This document shows positions 23,801 to 36,442 of a DNA stretch of 64,000 nucleotides, piece by piece. How positions within the stretch are numbered: the first letter of the stretch is position 1; each line of letters starts with the position of its first letter. Below the pieces are notes generated by a model. The model made no database searches, had not been told where the DNA came from, and worked only from the letters and a program-made list of their open reading frames with translations. Origin of the DNA: Cryptomeria japonica (taxonomy: Eukaryota > Streptophyta > Pinopsida > Cupressales > Cupressaceae); NCBI RefSeq assembly GCF_030272615.1, contig NC_081408.1:307647950-307711949 (forward strand), read 5' to 3'. A program made the position numbers and the translations under genes.

Positions 23801-24910
23801 TTTTAAAAGATTGAATCTTTAACAGGAAGCATTTTGTTTTCTACCAACAGAATATGTTTCCATGGCAACAATGAAGAACAGTTAAGGTAATTCCTACCTT
23901 CATACGCATTCCTGGAAGAACTGAAGGAGAGCCCACCTGCTAGATCCAAAATCTCCTTCTTCCCAAAACCCCCAAATTTCATCCAAAAACTTTCTCCAAC
24001 AAAATATTTTCCAAAAATGTCCCTCCTCCAAAATTTCCCAAAATTTAGGTTATATGGAAGAGTTGACCAAAATTCCATTTTTGGAATTAAAATTTTTATT
24101 TAAAAATAATCCTCAAAATTAATTCTTTTTTAACTATATCAACAATTAAATTGCTTTCCAATTCAGAATCAATTTTCTCATTCAACTGAAATTTAACCTT
24201 TCAAATTTAAAAAGCCAACAGAATACAATTAAATCTATTGCACTTAAATACAAAACTTTCTTTTCAACAGCATATCCAAAATGCATTTAATATTTAAATT
24301 AACTATTTAATTGGACTTGCTCCCAATTTAAAACGAGCAATCCAATATCGACAAAAATCGCATAACGAAATCCCGATTAATCAAGTCCATTAATCTCTAA
24401 TGCACAAATACATATTTAATCAAAATAATTACTAAGGACTAATTAATCAATTTAACCATACACACCAAGCACGCAAACCGAGAAGGTCAACCAAACAGAC
24501 GACTCGCAAACCCGAACAAAAAGGGATTACCGACGACGACTGACGATGCTCACCTGAGCACGACTAGGGTCAACTAGGGTCCTACGACCACCTAATCCAA
24601 CTCTAAGGATTAAAAGAGGTACACTCAAACCTGCAAATCCAGGTGAAGACGACCCTCGCACTCATGCGGCGTTGTACCTGAAATCTCCTGCAACCAAGAG
24701 TCATACATGCATACATATATAAACTTAATGAAAGCGTTAGCCCGATATTAATACCACGAAATAGGAACACTTAACAACTTGCATACAACTAGTGTGGGAC
24801 CCACATCAACAGCTATGCATTAAATCAAACATCTGACTATAATCATTATATAAGATAAACTAACCAAGATTAAACCGAGATTAGAAATTGATTAGGGCAG
24901 GGGTACTACA
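20811..24910 (+). mobile_element. Solo LTR, about 4.1 kb, of a long-LTR retrotransposon (copy A)
   Basis: Starts TGTAATGCCCC and ends GGGGTACTACA (TG...CA with near-inverted termini), flanked by a perfect 5-bp target duplication GCTTC (20806-20810 and 24911-24915). Copy B at 46842-51081 is homologous over its whole length in inverse orientation. No primer site, polypurine tract or coding domain is seen inside, so I read it as a solo LTR left by LTR-LTR recombination. Very long LTRs are known in some Gypsy (Tat/Ogre-like) lineages, but the lineage cannot be assigned without internal sequence. A non-autonomous element lacking coding sequence is the alternative. The short open frames in it (for example 22259-22537) are not supported as genes. 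Confidence 0.85.
23296..23523 (+). other. GC-rich island inside solo LTR A
   Basis: About 230 bp rich in CpG and GCGG/CCGC words, set in very AT-rich LTR sequence about 2.5 kb from the LTR start. Copy B has a GC-rich island at the same offset (48309-48572). The right edges match (gagctccgctccccaccctc and gagctccactccccgccctc), but the cores align poorly. Confidence 0.75.
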
Positions 24911-24915
24911 GCTTC

Positions 24916-25640
24916 TCTTGTAGAGAGTTTTAACATTGTAACATTAACAAAATTTATTGGATAATTTATTTGTTTGTATTGTTTTGTCTTTTATATACTA
25001 TGGGTTTTCTTTGTAGGTTTTTAGGTTTGTATGGCTAATCATGACGATCCGTTTGCAATCATTGATGAAAATTTAGTTGGAATAGAATGTTGGCATGTTC
25101 CGCAAATGAGTTTTGTGAGTTTACTATTTTTAGATAGTAAAAGAGTTGGGATTTCCAAATTTCATTTAGAAAATTAGAAAAAAATTATATATCATGAATA
25201 CTGATTTATAGATGAGAATTCAATAATATAGATGTTTCAAATCTTTTTAACAAATGTTTGTGCATTTTTATATTATCCTTTTTATCATATTAGATATTTT
25301 TCTAGCATCCCATTGGAGAAGGTTGTCATTTTATAAATAAGCATTTCAATTCCCTTATGCAAGATTAGAGAAGCATTGTTGCTCATCTTGAAATGGCTTT
25401 CAACCTCATTTAATAAATGTTTTATTGTAAAATTTAGATAAGTATTATTAATATTTTTTTGGTGGCATTCCCTTGTTCTTAATTCTTTAATGAGAACAAG
25501 CATACTTTTTTCAATATTCTAATTTGTTGAGTTGTAAAGCTAAAGGGATGAATAAAAATTATGAGGGATGAATAAAAATTATGGTAGGTTAGTGTATGCA
25601 GAAGATAATATGTATGCATACATATATATATATATACACC
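24916..25640. other. AT-rich stretch with one exon-like block
   Basis: At about 25027-25109 a short open block (MANHDDPFAIIDENLVGIEC then WHVPQMSF) sits between an acceptor-like tttgtaggtttttag and a donor-like gtgagt. It is too short to identify and no companion exons are visible. The rest is non-coding. A short tandem duplication of gggatgaataaaaattatg occurs at about 25543-25581. Confidence 0.3.
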
Positions 25641-25664
25641 CGTGTATGTCTATGCATATATAGA

Positions 25665-25711
<47 letters not shown>

Positions 25712-25830
25712 TATATATGTGCACGTATGTAGACATATATACCTACATATTTGTATATAAATATATATGTATATCTACATATCTACAAATACATATACAT
25801 ATATGTTGGTTAATTTATTATGGCGTTAAC
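25620..25830 (+). repeat. Microsatellite cluster: (TA)n, (GTGTAT)n and purine/pyrimidine alternation
   Basis: Contains an uninterrupted run of about six to seven GTGTAT units at about 25668-25708, with TATA-rich alternating sequence on both sides. Alternating TG/TA tracts of this kind can adopt non-B structures and mutate quickly. Confidence 0.85.
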
Positions 25831-26475
25831 AAGCCTAGTAATTAAAGACATCATCTTAAGCTATTTAGAATTATCCTTCACTATATAAAATAAAACTTAT
25901 CCTTCAATTCAATATACTCTAGGTACTCAATTTTATGTATTTATCTTTCTATTTTAGATTTTTTCTTTCTTTCTATCTTGGGATTAATTTTGGCAAATCA
26001 AAGATCAGATTAATTCTCAAATTTTTTATATTGAGAGACATAACTACAATGGGAGCAAGGTGTAGATGTAATGATATTAAGATGTTAAACAAGAACTCTT
26101 TACAACCAACAAAATACAAAATTTAGTAAAATAAATTATAGAAAATCTTTGTTAGTTTAAAAGTAAAACAATTAATTAATGGTTGGTTGGTTTATTATGG
26201 TGTAAGCCTAGTAATTAAGGACATTATCTTAAGTCTTAATTCATAGTTATCCTTTACTCCTTCATGTACTCAATTTCATGTTTATAGCTTTCTAGTGTAG
26301 TTTTTTTTTTCTTTTTTGTATTGATATTAAATTTGGTTAGTCAAAGATTAGATTAATTCTCAAATTCTTTATGTTGAGACATAATTACAATTGGAAGGTG
26401 TGGATTGTGAATATGTTCAACAATTTATTTTTACAACCAACAAAACACAAAATTTAGTAAAATAAATATTTTTTT
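25807..26475 (+). repeat. Diverged tandem direct repeat, two copies of about 300-350 bp
   Basis: 25807-26153 and 26184-26475 align over their length. Shared blocks are ggtt..tttattatgg, aagcctagtaattaa, ctcaattt..atgt, agattaattctcaaatt and caaccaacaaaa followed by caaaatttagtaaaataaa. Copies differ by substitutions and small indels. No ends or coding signal identified. Confidence 0.7.
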
Positions 26476-27900
26476 TTTTTTGTTGGTAGTTTACAAATAA
26501 AATAGCTCTTAAATAATTAAAATAACCATATGTCTTTATATGATAGCGAAATTTGAATGTCCAAGGCATTTTCTATTTGGTTTTGTGCTTATGAGAAGAG
26601 TCACATATTGACGGATGACATAAATTTGAACAAATTCAAAAATCACTAAGGTAAAGTGCAATAGTGTGTGTTTTACTTGGGTGAACCTTATTTTTTTTTC
26701 CTTGAAATCATTTTTTAATTAAAAAATGCACGGGGTTTCAAGCTAAGGGTAGGATTGATCTAAGCTTGTGGGTCTTCGTGGATCTTATCCAAAATGCTAC
26801 CAAAAGGCTATATTTCTCTCACCTTTTGGGAGGACAAATTAAGTCATCTAAAGACTATTTGGTTGTGAAGTCCAATCGACATAACCTTCCAGTTTCACAA
26901 CTCTTCATATTCTTGTGCCTTTTTTGACTTCATTTCAATGAGGAGCGTAATTTTTTTTAAATACTAATATCAACATGCCAAGACATAGAAGATAAGTAGA
27001 AACAAGCCTCACATGCATATCAATGTGCATAACAATATCATAAAATATGATGATATAGATAGGAAGTAAGTCATCACCAAGTACCAGTAGAAGACTAATC
27101 AATGTAGAGCAAGCTCCATTGATAATGTGCAAATATGTGTTTGAGTGATGTGTTGTCATTGCTGTCAACATATTCCATATTCCTCTATGTATTCTAATGT
27201 TACGGTCAGATTAAGTAAGTTGGTTTGGTCAGTGTGTTGCAGATGAGTTGTTGCGGATTAAAGGGTTTTCAGATAAGTATCTCTAGTTGATTTAGCTGAA
27301 GTTTTAGTGCTTGTTGATTAACCCTATTTTATGATATGATGATGACTATGATAGTGCTTGTTGATTGCGAGTGTCTTCTACTGCGGTTGTGAAAGGGACG
27401 ATGTCATACCACTCATTCATGAGCATGATATGACGTTGTGATTCCCCTTCACATGTCTTTCTATTTTATGATATATGTTATTGTATATGTTGTTGTGCAT
27501 GTATTGGTGGTGAAAAGTTTGTAAGTACTAGACATCGACTCCACCTAGCTTCACAAGTCTGAGCATTTCTTCATCCCAATGGCAAGTTGATCGAAGATGA
27601 CATGAGAACCCATTCTATACTCTAGGTTTAAGTTGATTACCCTTGTCAATTTAGTGTCTTAGGATGATATGTTGTTTAGTGTCAAGTTCTCTCTTGAATT
27701 ATCCTATGTTGCGTTGCTTGGGGTGTTATGATTATTGATTGCTTTAATTATTAATTAATTAAATTGACTCATATAGTTTATAATAATAAAATAAATTAAT
27801 AGTTGATATTAATATTCAATATTAACGTCAATGTGAGATTATTATTAATTATTAATGATTTTATATTATTAAGGATTATTTACTATTTATTTTTATTTTT
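26476..27900. other. AT-rich stretch without a supported gene
   Basis: I see no coding signal. The part from about 27184 onward, together with 32251-36415, may be one older repeat (possibly LTR) into which the LINE at 27901-32250 inserted, because the AT-rich flanks are alike in character. I could not find its ends. Confidence 0.35.
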
Positions 27901-29540
27901 GATAAAAGTGGATGAAACCACTGAAATTATATTAAAAATTATTTTTTTTATAGGTGTCTGGTTCAAAGAGCACTGAAGGGAAAGAACCAGTAAAAAACCC
28001 TTCAGTATGGCTCAAGAAAACATAAGCCTATCTACCCATTACAAAATCCCATAAGCACCCAAAAAAAACCCCCCAGATACATAACCATCTGCATTAGATA
28101 TAAAGGAAGCTGTCATAACTAGCATAGAAGAGAACATCTCAAAATAGAACCAGTGCCATCCAACCAAAAGTAGTGCCATCAACCCTAAACCATCTTGTCT
28201 ACACAACACATGAGTCCAAGCCTCTGGATAGAATAAAACTCACAACCATAAGAGATCCTAAAATAAGTAAACCTGCCAGCACAAAAATGGTGAGCAAACA
28301 TATGACAATCCAAATAAGAAGAAGAGAGGGATGATGAAGACCCCGAGGAAGCAGAATAATACCGATCCATAAGGTAAGCTAAAGCAACAACCAAAGAAAT
28401 AGCAGCAGGATAAGAAACCATCTGAAACACCATGCTATCTGCAATTTCGAGTTCCTCAAAAATAGCCACCAACCACCAATTTTAAGAGGAACTCTCCACA
28501 ACAAACATAGCATTTTGTGTTAGAAAAATCAAATGCAAAGAAAGAATGGATACCATGACTACAAGCCACCATGAATATAAAAGAGGAAGAGATATCCAAA
28601 ACATGATTAGCCCTCCAAATCAAGAAAAGGTAGCTCACAAGGAAATGAGCAGAAAATGCAGGAATGACCAACCAATGATGAAGCATACTCATGTCGCAGA
28701 ACACAACCTCCTGGCACCACACCCCCAATCACGAAACATGCAACTCCCCAAGGATATGAACAAATACGATGCCAGGTGATTAGAGAATGATGGAGCCAGC
28801 ACAACTAATCATGACTCAAAACCCCCGCCAGATAGCCACCAAGCCCAGACCACAAAAGATAATGATTACCAAATAATGCAGAAGATCAAACATCATAACC
28901 ACCATTATTACCTAACACCATTCCACACAAAAAACAAAGACACATCAACAAAAGAGCCTGAGACACCCACCAACAAGATATCCACAAGTGGAAACAAACA
29001 ACCAATCAAAACATACATTAGACATAGAAAAGACCCCCCAAACACCAATCAGTGAAAAAACCCCGAAGTACAAAAAGAAATGGAAAAGGTACCAGCCAAC
29101 CCAAATTTGCCCCACCACCCTCCATGCTCAGTGAGGAGATACTACCGGATATACCTACAACAAATGTGTTTCCATTAGGTAGGACAACATCCTCCCTATA
29201 GCCATATACGAAAGAAAAACCACACCCAACAAGGAGAAGGGAGAAGACTACACCAGAAACTAAAGAAAGTTATGAAAGATAGTACCCTAGCAAGAGAAGC
29301 CACAACATCCTCCAAGCTCTATGAGGAAAATATAATTGAAAATATCAACAACAAAGATATTGTCAAGAAGAGCAACACCCTCACTGTAGATACTTAAGGA
29401 AGAAAACCAAATCCAACATAGAAAATGAGGGAGGCTTCTAAATAAGACCCAAATCCTGCTAAGAAAGAAGCTTAATGCAAGAGGCTGGTATGTCCGAAGG
29501 AAGAACCTCTAAGAAATCGGCACCCTCAAAAATAGCCTTA

Positions 29541-29990
29541 TTAGCCAAAAAATTCCACAATGACATTGATCTCCCTGTAACAATGAGAGATGGAGAAAGT
29601 GGAAAAGCACTTCAATTGCACAAGAATGTGATCTAACAAATACTGTAAATGCCAAGAGAGACATTTTTTGGCAAAAATCGCTTGAAAAACCAACATTGAG
29701 TCACCTTCAATAACAATGTCTTTAATATTCAAAGAGATAGCGAGATCAAGACCAAAGGATAAAGCCTGGAATTCGGCTACATTATTAGTACCCTGACCAA
29801 TATATTTTCCCACAACTTTGATGATCTTAAAAGAATGATAAAAAATGACCACTCCAATACCAGACCTTCCTGGATTTCCCTTAAAAGCCCCATCAAAAAT
29901 TTAGCTTGAAAGTAAACTGGGGGGGGGACTCCATTTGGCCATCTTATGTTTAACAAGAGAAGATAGACCAGTTGATATAGCCCCATGAGA
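29541..29990 (-). pseudogene. RNase H domain remnant of the LINE at 27901-32250
   Basis: Minus-strand sequence with the plant-LINE RNase H pattern: GQGTNNVAEFQALSFGLDLA (catalytic Glu region), DIVIEGDSMLVFQAI (catalytic Asp) and a CYREINVIVEFFG end. A one-base insertion has shifted the usual aDFLANKA motif, which is readable in the next frame just before 29530. The upstream first-Asp motif region is frame-shifted. Confidence 0.75.
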
Positions 29991-30524
29991 AGGCATTAGA
30001 CAAAGAGAACCCCATTTCCAAGTGACCCAATTATCCCAATGAGAAAAGGACCTGAGGTGATCTAAATTTTTATGGATGTAAAAAATCACAACCGCACAAA
30101 TGGAGGATTGAATTTTGCCAATAACATCAACAAGAGTAGCATATTTATGTTTAAAGATCCTAGAATTCCTTTCAAGCCAGAGATTCCAGATCACCAGTGA
30201 CAGAGCCACAATCCAAAGAGATGAATAAAATGAAGAGAAGAACAACAAGGGCCAGGCCATGAAGTGCGAAAACAAATTGGGACAAAGAGCAAAAGACCAA
30301 CCAAGCATCCCAAAAAGCCAATACTAACACTCACGAGCAAAAGGACAAAGCAGAAAAAGATGGTCCATGGATTCCATACAATATCCACAAAAAACACAAG
30401 GGAATACTACTGTAATCCCAAGCCTGTCCAATCGCATCCCAGTGAGAACTTTATCTTGGACTGCCAACCAAGCAAAAGACCTCACATTAGGAAGACAAGC
30501 TGGATGCCAACACAGTTTACTGTG

Positions 30525-32250
30525 CTAGAAGAGGGAGGTTGAAGAAGCCCGAGACAAAGAATTATAACCATCTTTTACTGAATAAGCACCTGAGGCACTC
30601 TTAGTCCATACCAAAGAATCCTCCTTATCTTGAAAGGCAAGAGGTCTTTTTTGAAGTTCTTCCATAAAAGCAAGTCTAAGGTCATTAACAATAGGCAAGG
30701 GAGGAATATTCTTCCATTTAGCTACTAAATATGGACCTGCAGAAACAATATCAAAATAATTTGCAACAAAAGCCCCCCAAAGATCCGATAAAATACTGGG
30801 CAAAGGGGACCAATCTCGGATAGCTGAAAGAGCGGGATACCCATTCCATACTTCATCCCATTTTGAACAACCCAAGATAGATGTGGTAAAATAACCATCC
30901 TGCAAGAAACCAAAAAGTTCCAAAATGCAGAATCCTTTGGAAGAGACATAGCTGTAAAAATCCTTTCTCTAGAGGCTCCCCTTAAATACTTAGCAAGCAT
31001 GATCGAAGCCCATTTACTTAAAGGGTCTGCATATAACTTCTACACCAGTTTAGCCCCCAAAGCCTTATTCTAAGCAACTAAATCACAAATAACCTCGCCA
31101 CCCAGTTCTTTAGGTTGACAAATTTTGTCCCATGTAAAAAGAGGAATCTTCTTTCTACCTCCCACATTATCATTCCAAAGGAAGGACCTAAGGGAAATCT
31201 TAATGTCTTTAACAACTTTAGGGGGAGCCTAAATAATAGACAACAAGTATGTAGGGATGGCACTCATAATTGATCTAATTAGAAGGATCTTACCAGCCAT
31301 CGTAAGCCACTTGTGATTCTAGGAGGATATTCTGGAAGTGATCACATGCACAACTTTATCCCAAAAGGAGGTCTTTTCAAATCCCAGAAAGAAAGGAATG
31401 CCTAAATACTTGCAAGAAAAAGTCCCTACTTGAAAACCCAAAAGTGGACGAGTCTATTTCTAACTAGAGGAGAGACATTCACAAAGAAAACTTTAGACTT
31501 CTGGTTATTTACTTCTGTCCAGAAAATGTAACATAATAAAAAATAATTTTCTTTATAACTCTAGCTTCCCTCAAAGAGGCAACCCCAAACATAAGCGTAT
31601 CATCATCAAACAAATAATGGGATTGTGAAGAAGGAAGGCCATCAATTTTGACACCCGACCATAAACCAGATGCCGTAGCATTAGAAATGGCCCTACTTAA
31701 CGCCTCTGCCAAAAGAATAAACAAAAAAGGGGATAGGGGATCCCCTTGCCTAATTCCCGGGGAGAAAGCAAAGAACCCCGATGGAGAACCATTAATCAAT
31801 ATTGAGAAATGGGTAGAAGATATGCATGAAAACACCTATTTAACCCAACATCGCGAAAACCCTAGGCGATTCAAGACAACAACAAGGGACTGCCAATTGA
31901 CATGATCATAAGCCTTAAGCATGTCTAGTTTAAGGATCATGGCCGAAACCTTTTGTTGTAATATGGAGTGCAGAATTTCATGAGCTACAATCGCACCTTC
32001 AAATGTCTCCCTACCAGGCACAAAGCCACCCTGCTCCATGAAAACCATCCGATGAAGGAGCTTAGAAAGCCTAACTGAAATTGCCTTAGTAAAAAAATTA
32101 TACAAAGTAGTACACAGGGCAATTAGACAAAATTCAGAAAAAGAGCTAGGATTATCCACTTTTGGTATAATAGCAATAAGAGTAGTATTAAGCTCTCTCA
32201 ATATCAACCTATTTCTTCTAGACTCTTCCAAGGCTAACAAAACATCATTT
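30525..32250 (-). pseudogene. Reverse transcriptase and connection region remnant of the LINE at 27901-32250
   Basis: From 32244 down the RT fingers/palm read LNTTLIAIIPKVDNPSSFSE, EQGGFVPGRETFEGAIVAHE and LKLDMLKAYDHVNWQSL (palm motif A). After a frame change near 31836, GIRQGDPLSPFLFILLAEAL and a changed active site LFDDDTLMFG appear (usual LFADD, Ala to Asp). The connection/zinc-finger part reads VKDGYNSL and upstream sequence at 30525-30923. Several stops and frame changes make it inactive. Confidence 0.85.
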
Positions 32251-33324
32251 ATTATTTATTGTTTTCTATTTACTTATTAATTGTGGCATTAATATTATTT
32301 AGGTATTATGGTTTAATTATTTATCTAGACCAATATATTTGATTGTGCCTTGGTTACTTATTTAATTGGTTGACTATAATATTATTTTCCGTATTTACCC
32401 TTTTGGGTTAACTGATATATTATTTATTCTACCTACCCTATTTTACTATTGGCTGAGATATTGGAGTAAATTAATTAAATAATATTTTATATTCTTGCCG
32501 TGGTATTTGCATAGAGGCTAGTAAGAAATATATTTAACTGATTATTGTGATTGGCCGACATATTCTATAATATTGAGTTTTCTGTGATTTCACAAGGGTT
32601 GGGCGTGAGTTTTCTGGAGAGTTATTGTTGGTTTGTCCTGCGATTTGGATTGTGGAGTTTTACTTGATTTGGATTGGATCTTGATTTGTTGCGCTTCATT
32701 AGATTCCTTGCCACCACTTCTAATTTTTCTAGGCTGGAGGGTCTTCTCTGTGCATTTGAATTTTGAAAGCATGTTTGCTTCGTGCTTGTATAAAGATTGT
32801 TTGTAGGGGCTGAGAGATTCGATAATACTATAGTTTGTTACGTAGACTAAGAAGGAAAGATAAATATATAATACTTTGGAGATTATGGTTATAATGTTTA
32901 TAACTTCTGGGTTTTTTGTCGTGAGTGACTTTCTCTATTGTTCTTGTGTGTCATTGCCAACAGATGATTGTTGTCCTTAGAGATGTTTATATTTATTGTT
33001 TCGATTCGAATTATCTTGGTTTTAGTTTGGCTTTGCATCTCTTTCTGGGTCAGTTTGAGACCTTGATTGTGCATTAAATTAATTTATTTTGGATTTGCAA
33101 TTGTCTAAGTTCGCTTTCTGAGTTTTCTGGACTTTGTGTTATATGCGCTAATGTAAGTGTTATATGAGCTAATGTAGTGTTATATGTGTTGTTCTGTTAG
33201 TCGGATGCACTAATTTATGTGTTATATGCATTGCTCTATTGATCAAAAGCGCGTAACTGATAATCAAATGTGATACTGTGTTGGACGAATGCACTAGACC
33301 GTTGTTCTATCCTTATGTGTTAAG
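32251..33324. other. AT-rich stretch, no gene
   Basis: No coding signal. Around 33138-33240 the phrase gttatatg(c/a/t)gctaatgta recurs several times as a short degenerate tandem repeat. Confidence 0.4.
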
Positions 33325-34284
33325 GTAAAATCACAAAATTGTGTCACGTTTCAGACCAACTTATTAGCACAAGTGAATTTAAGTAATTCTAACTAAAAAT
33401 TAATTTTAGTCAAACATATGATCTATAGAGATTCATTATAGCTATATTATATATGGGCCACAACTTTTTCAATGGGAATTGTCTATTAAATGTATATTTT
33501 ATACCACTTTGGGTCTAATCATCAAATTTATATTTTTTTTGAAAAACTTGATGTTTAACAACTCTTACTCTTTGAAATAATATTTTTTTTGAAATGTAAA
33601 AATACCCTTTTATAGATCTATAAGTGAATTTTCCAAAATATATATCTTTTAATATTTTGATTAGTTTTTATATTTTATATTTTATTTTTATTGAAAGTAG
33701 GTCATCAACACTAAAATATAAGGTTGATTATCTTGTGAAGGAAAAATACTAAAATTTATTTAAATTTTTTGAAAAAATAAAGCACTAGAGAAAAGAGTCT
33801 ATATCAAGATGATATAATTTTTTTCTAATTTGGATAAATAATTTAGAAAAAAGGTGACGTCGAATGGAAAGAGTTATATTTTAGTAAATGTGACTTTTTC
33901 AAATTTATTGAAAAATATATATACATAAAAATAGTTAAAAATATATTTTTTCACTAAAGTTTCAAGTTATCAATATACACAAAAAAATTGAAGAAAAAAA
34001 GGTAAAATTTACTATATAAAGTGTGATGCCTCACGTAACTTCAATTTTAACATTTTATCAACAACTAAATTATAGTGTTTACTTTATAAGAAAGTATATT
34101 CAAATAATTTTTTTTTTTTTTTTAAAAATTACAAACATAAAATACATAAAAATATATGCATTTTATTACTTTACATCATTTTAAAATTCAAAGCATATAT
34201 CACTTTCTTTTGATTCAATTTAAAAAGTTGAATCAACATTGGCCAGTTCCTTTATAAAAGTGTGACACAACTTTGTGATTTTGC
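33325..34284. mobile_element. Possible inverted-repeat DNA element (MITE-like)
   Basis: A 23-bp terminal inverted repeat bounds about 960 bp of very AT-rich sequence: GTAAAATCACAAAATTGTGT at the left (33325) and its complement at the right (to 34284), with two mismatches. The right-hand copy, read inward, is GCAAAATCACAAAGTTGTGT. No transposase frame is present. Flanks gtgttaag and tcgttaat share only GTTAA, so a target duplication is not proven. It could be a non-autonomous hAT- or Mutator-type derivative, or a chance inverted repeat in AT-rich DNA. Confidence 0.45.
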
Positions 34285-36415
34285 TCGTTAATTTTTTGGC
34301 TTTCTAAGTTGATTTCTTGAATTCTATTTCTTTCCAGAGGCTATCATTTTGATTCCCGAGTTGTCCCAAAACTGACTTACTGGTTGAATTAGATTATTTG
34401 TGATTATTTAACCGGGCTCATATAAATTATATCATTGTATGGTGAATTTGTTTGCATATTATTTAAGAGGCTGTCATATTGCATATGTGGTTATTGATTT
34501 GATTTGGAACCTTGGTTTACCAGGCTTTTGATTTGTTAAGAGCCCTTGGTTATGATATGCTATGCTTATATTGTTATATGTGTTGTCACCCTAAGGTCTA
34601 GGTGCATGCTAGGGGGAGTGGGCCTCCAAGTGAGTGACTGGGGTCGTGGGGAGTGGACAACCAGGTTACCCGGGGTCTAGATCATCAGAATATATCATTG
34701 GGAGTTTTACCTTGTAATCAAGTGATAATTTAAATAATAATTCTTGAGGGTTGGGTAGTTATAACTCATTTTAATAAGATAAGAAAAGGTTATGGTGACC
34801 CCTCTGTGTTTCCCAGTGGTAGAAATATGGGATAGGATTGGGAAGGCCTTGGTAACCTAGGTAAGATAATCTCCCTTACTCCTTCAAGGTTGAGATGGCT
34901 CTACATGTGCATCTAGGATGTCGGGACAGGTGCCCAAGTTCCCATTTGTCACATGTGATGACACTCCTTTTCCTAAATGTAGGTCCTAGCACCTTGAGTC
35001 ATGATTTGGTATATTGCCTCTAGAGATTTTATGTTGGTGGTCTTGTGCTTCATGTTTTGCATCCTTGTGTTAGTATTGGGTTGTATCCTTTGGTTGTTAG
35101 GTATTAGCCTAGATGTAGAGTGTGAGTGGGATCTTGTGTCATCTCCTAGCATGAGGGGTGGTTCCTTATGGTTCCATGTGGTTGGGTGGTTTGATGCCTT
35201 TTTCCATTGGGATGTTCTTCATTCGATGCTCTTGTGTGGATGTGGAACTTTTATCTTCTCAACTTATGGATGGATTCTTGTAGCAGATTGATCGATATAA
35301 TTTAGATGGCACATGTATTTGTAGAATTTATGAGATAATTGTATTTATATTTGAGATCTATGCTCCTTGATGTAAATGGATATTGTATTCATGTGTAATG
35401 GTATATGATATATTAGGTGAACACAATGATGAATCTTGTTGTATCTTGAATATTGCTCATTAATGGAATTGGCTCAATGGATACGCATCTAGTGTTATGT
35501 GATTGTCTATGACGATTAAGGAAATGGATTAGTAATGTGGTAATTAGTATTGAAAATGGAATAATGATGCTAGGATGTTGAATAAGTGATTGACATTACG
35601 AACATTTGGAACTGGTGCTCTTAAAATGAACCTAAGGGGTCTAATGGGATTACATTATTAAAGGATGTATTTACAATAGTTAGAATAGATAAGGTATTTT
35701 ATGTATGCATGAAGGAGAAATGTTAGATGAGTTAGAATGCCTTGGATTATGGTAGTAATTTATGATGCTATGCTTGCATGTATATGTTCTTGATGGTATT
35801 TGTAAGTAATGACGTTGAGGTACCCTAGAGAAGCTAAGTGTTGAGTTGTGATTATTTCCACTTGCATTTCATGCTTTGAAAATTATGCAATAAAGATGAT
35901 GTGTATATCATGTTAATGGTTGTATGATGCATATGTGTAGATAGTTGTCTATGTTGCATTAGTAGATGTTTAAAATAAATTTATCTCTATTAGCATGTTA
36001 CTTGGTATATTTCTCTAGGATATTTTGGTGGGAATTACAATTAGAGTTTTGATTTACCTTATTTACTAAGTAGAAGAAATAAAAAGAAAAAGCTCGAAGC
36101 CTAAAGTTTGAAGAACTGGATCAAGGTTTGAAGTTTCGGGCTCTCGCTTAACCATTACTAGGCACACATGGAAATGGTGAGGAAGTCCAAAGTCTGAAGT
36201 CAGAAGTTCGAAAAACTTAGAAACTCCAAACTCCAAATATTCTAAATAAAAATAAAAATTTAAGGGACTTAATTTATTGATAAATTTGAATGACTCATGA
36301 AAAATTGTCCAACTAAACATGTAAAAGAGACTGTAGAACATGTTTGAAAATCCTCACCCCAATTTTTTTTGGAAAAAAGGTAAAATATTAAAATTATATG
36401 AATAGTGTCACTCAA
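34285..36415. other. Stretch without a supported gene; possible decayed LTR sequence
   Basis: Contains a GC-richer zone (about 34590-35000; gggggagtgggcctccaagt) that resembles in style the mid part of long plant LTRs, but no ends were found. A 96-codon frame at 35001-35291 is hydrophobic and not supported. At about 36080-36240 short repeats of the type agtttgaagaactgg / agtttcggg / agaagttcgaaaaactt echo the tandem array at 57960-59260. Confidence 0.35.
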
Positions 36416-36442
36416 CTATCAATAGTACTTGAATTTAACCGA

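Larger units (their letters stand above)
27901..32250 (-). mobile_element. 5'-truncated LINE with RT and RNase H remnants, no third ORF
   Basis: Minus-strand non-LTR retrotransposon whose 3' end lies at about 27901. The tail appears on the plus strand as ttttattttt at 27891-27900. The 5' end is truncated within the RT domain near 32250. In order on the minus strand it has RT, the zinc-finger-like RVT connection region, RNase H, and about 1.6 kb of coding-poor 3' sequence. The flanks atttactatttattttt (about 27880) and atttattatttattgtt (about 32247) may be a decayed target duplication. ORF1 and the endonuclease are absent. Unlike the LINE at 36431-44105 it shows no extra ORF after RNase H, only a hydrophobic, T/G-rich 3' region. 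Confidence 0.88.

Noticed and set aside
20803-24930. ATG created if solo LTR A is removed (atcATGGCTTCTCTTGTAGAG)
   Set aside because: The restored frame stops after 18 codons and no gene follows in a recognisable way.
28185-28804. Hydrophobic minus-strand frames after LINE RNase H
   Set aside because: T/G-rich 3' region gives W/L/F-rich peptides in several frames; no resemblance to the ORF3 proteins of the other LINEs.
34990-35291. 96-codon hydrophobic frame
   Set aside because: No family resemblance and lies in probable decayed repeat sequence.
36360-36415. LINE 3' end (T8 run, ggaaaaaagg) just left of the three-ORF LINE
   Set aside because: Resembles a reversed LINE tail, but no coding remnant is found on either side of the insertion to support it.
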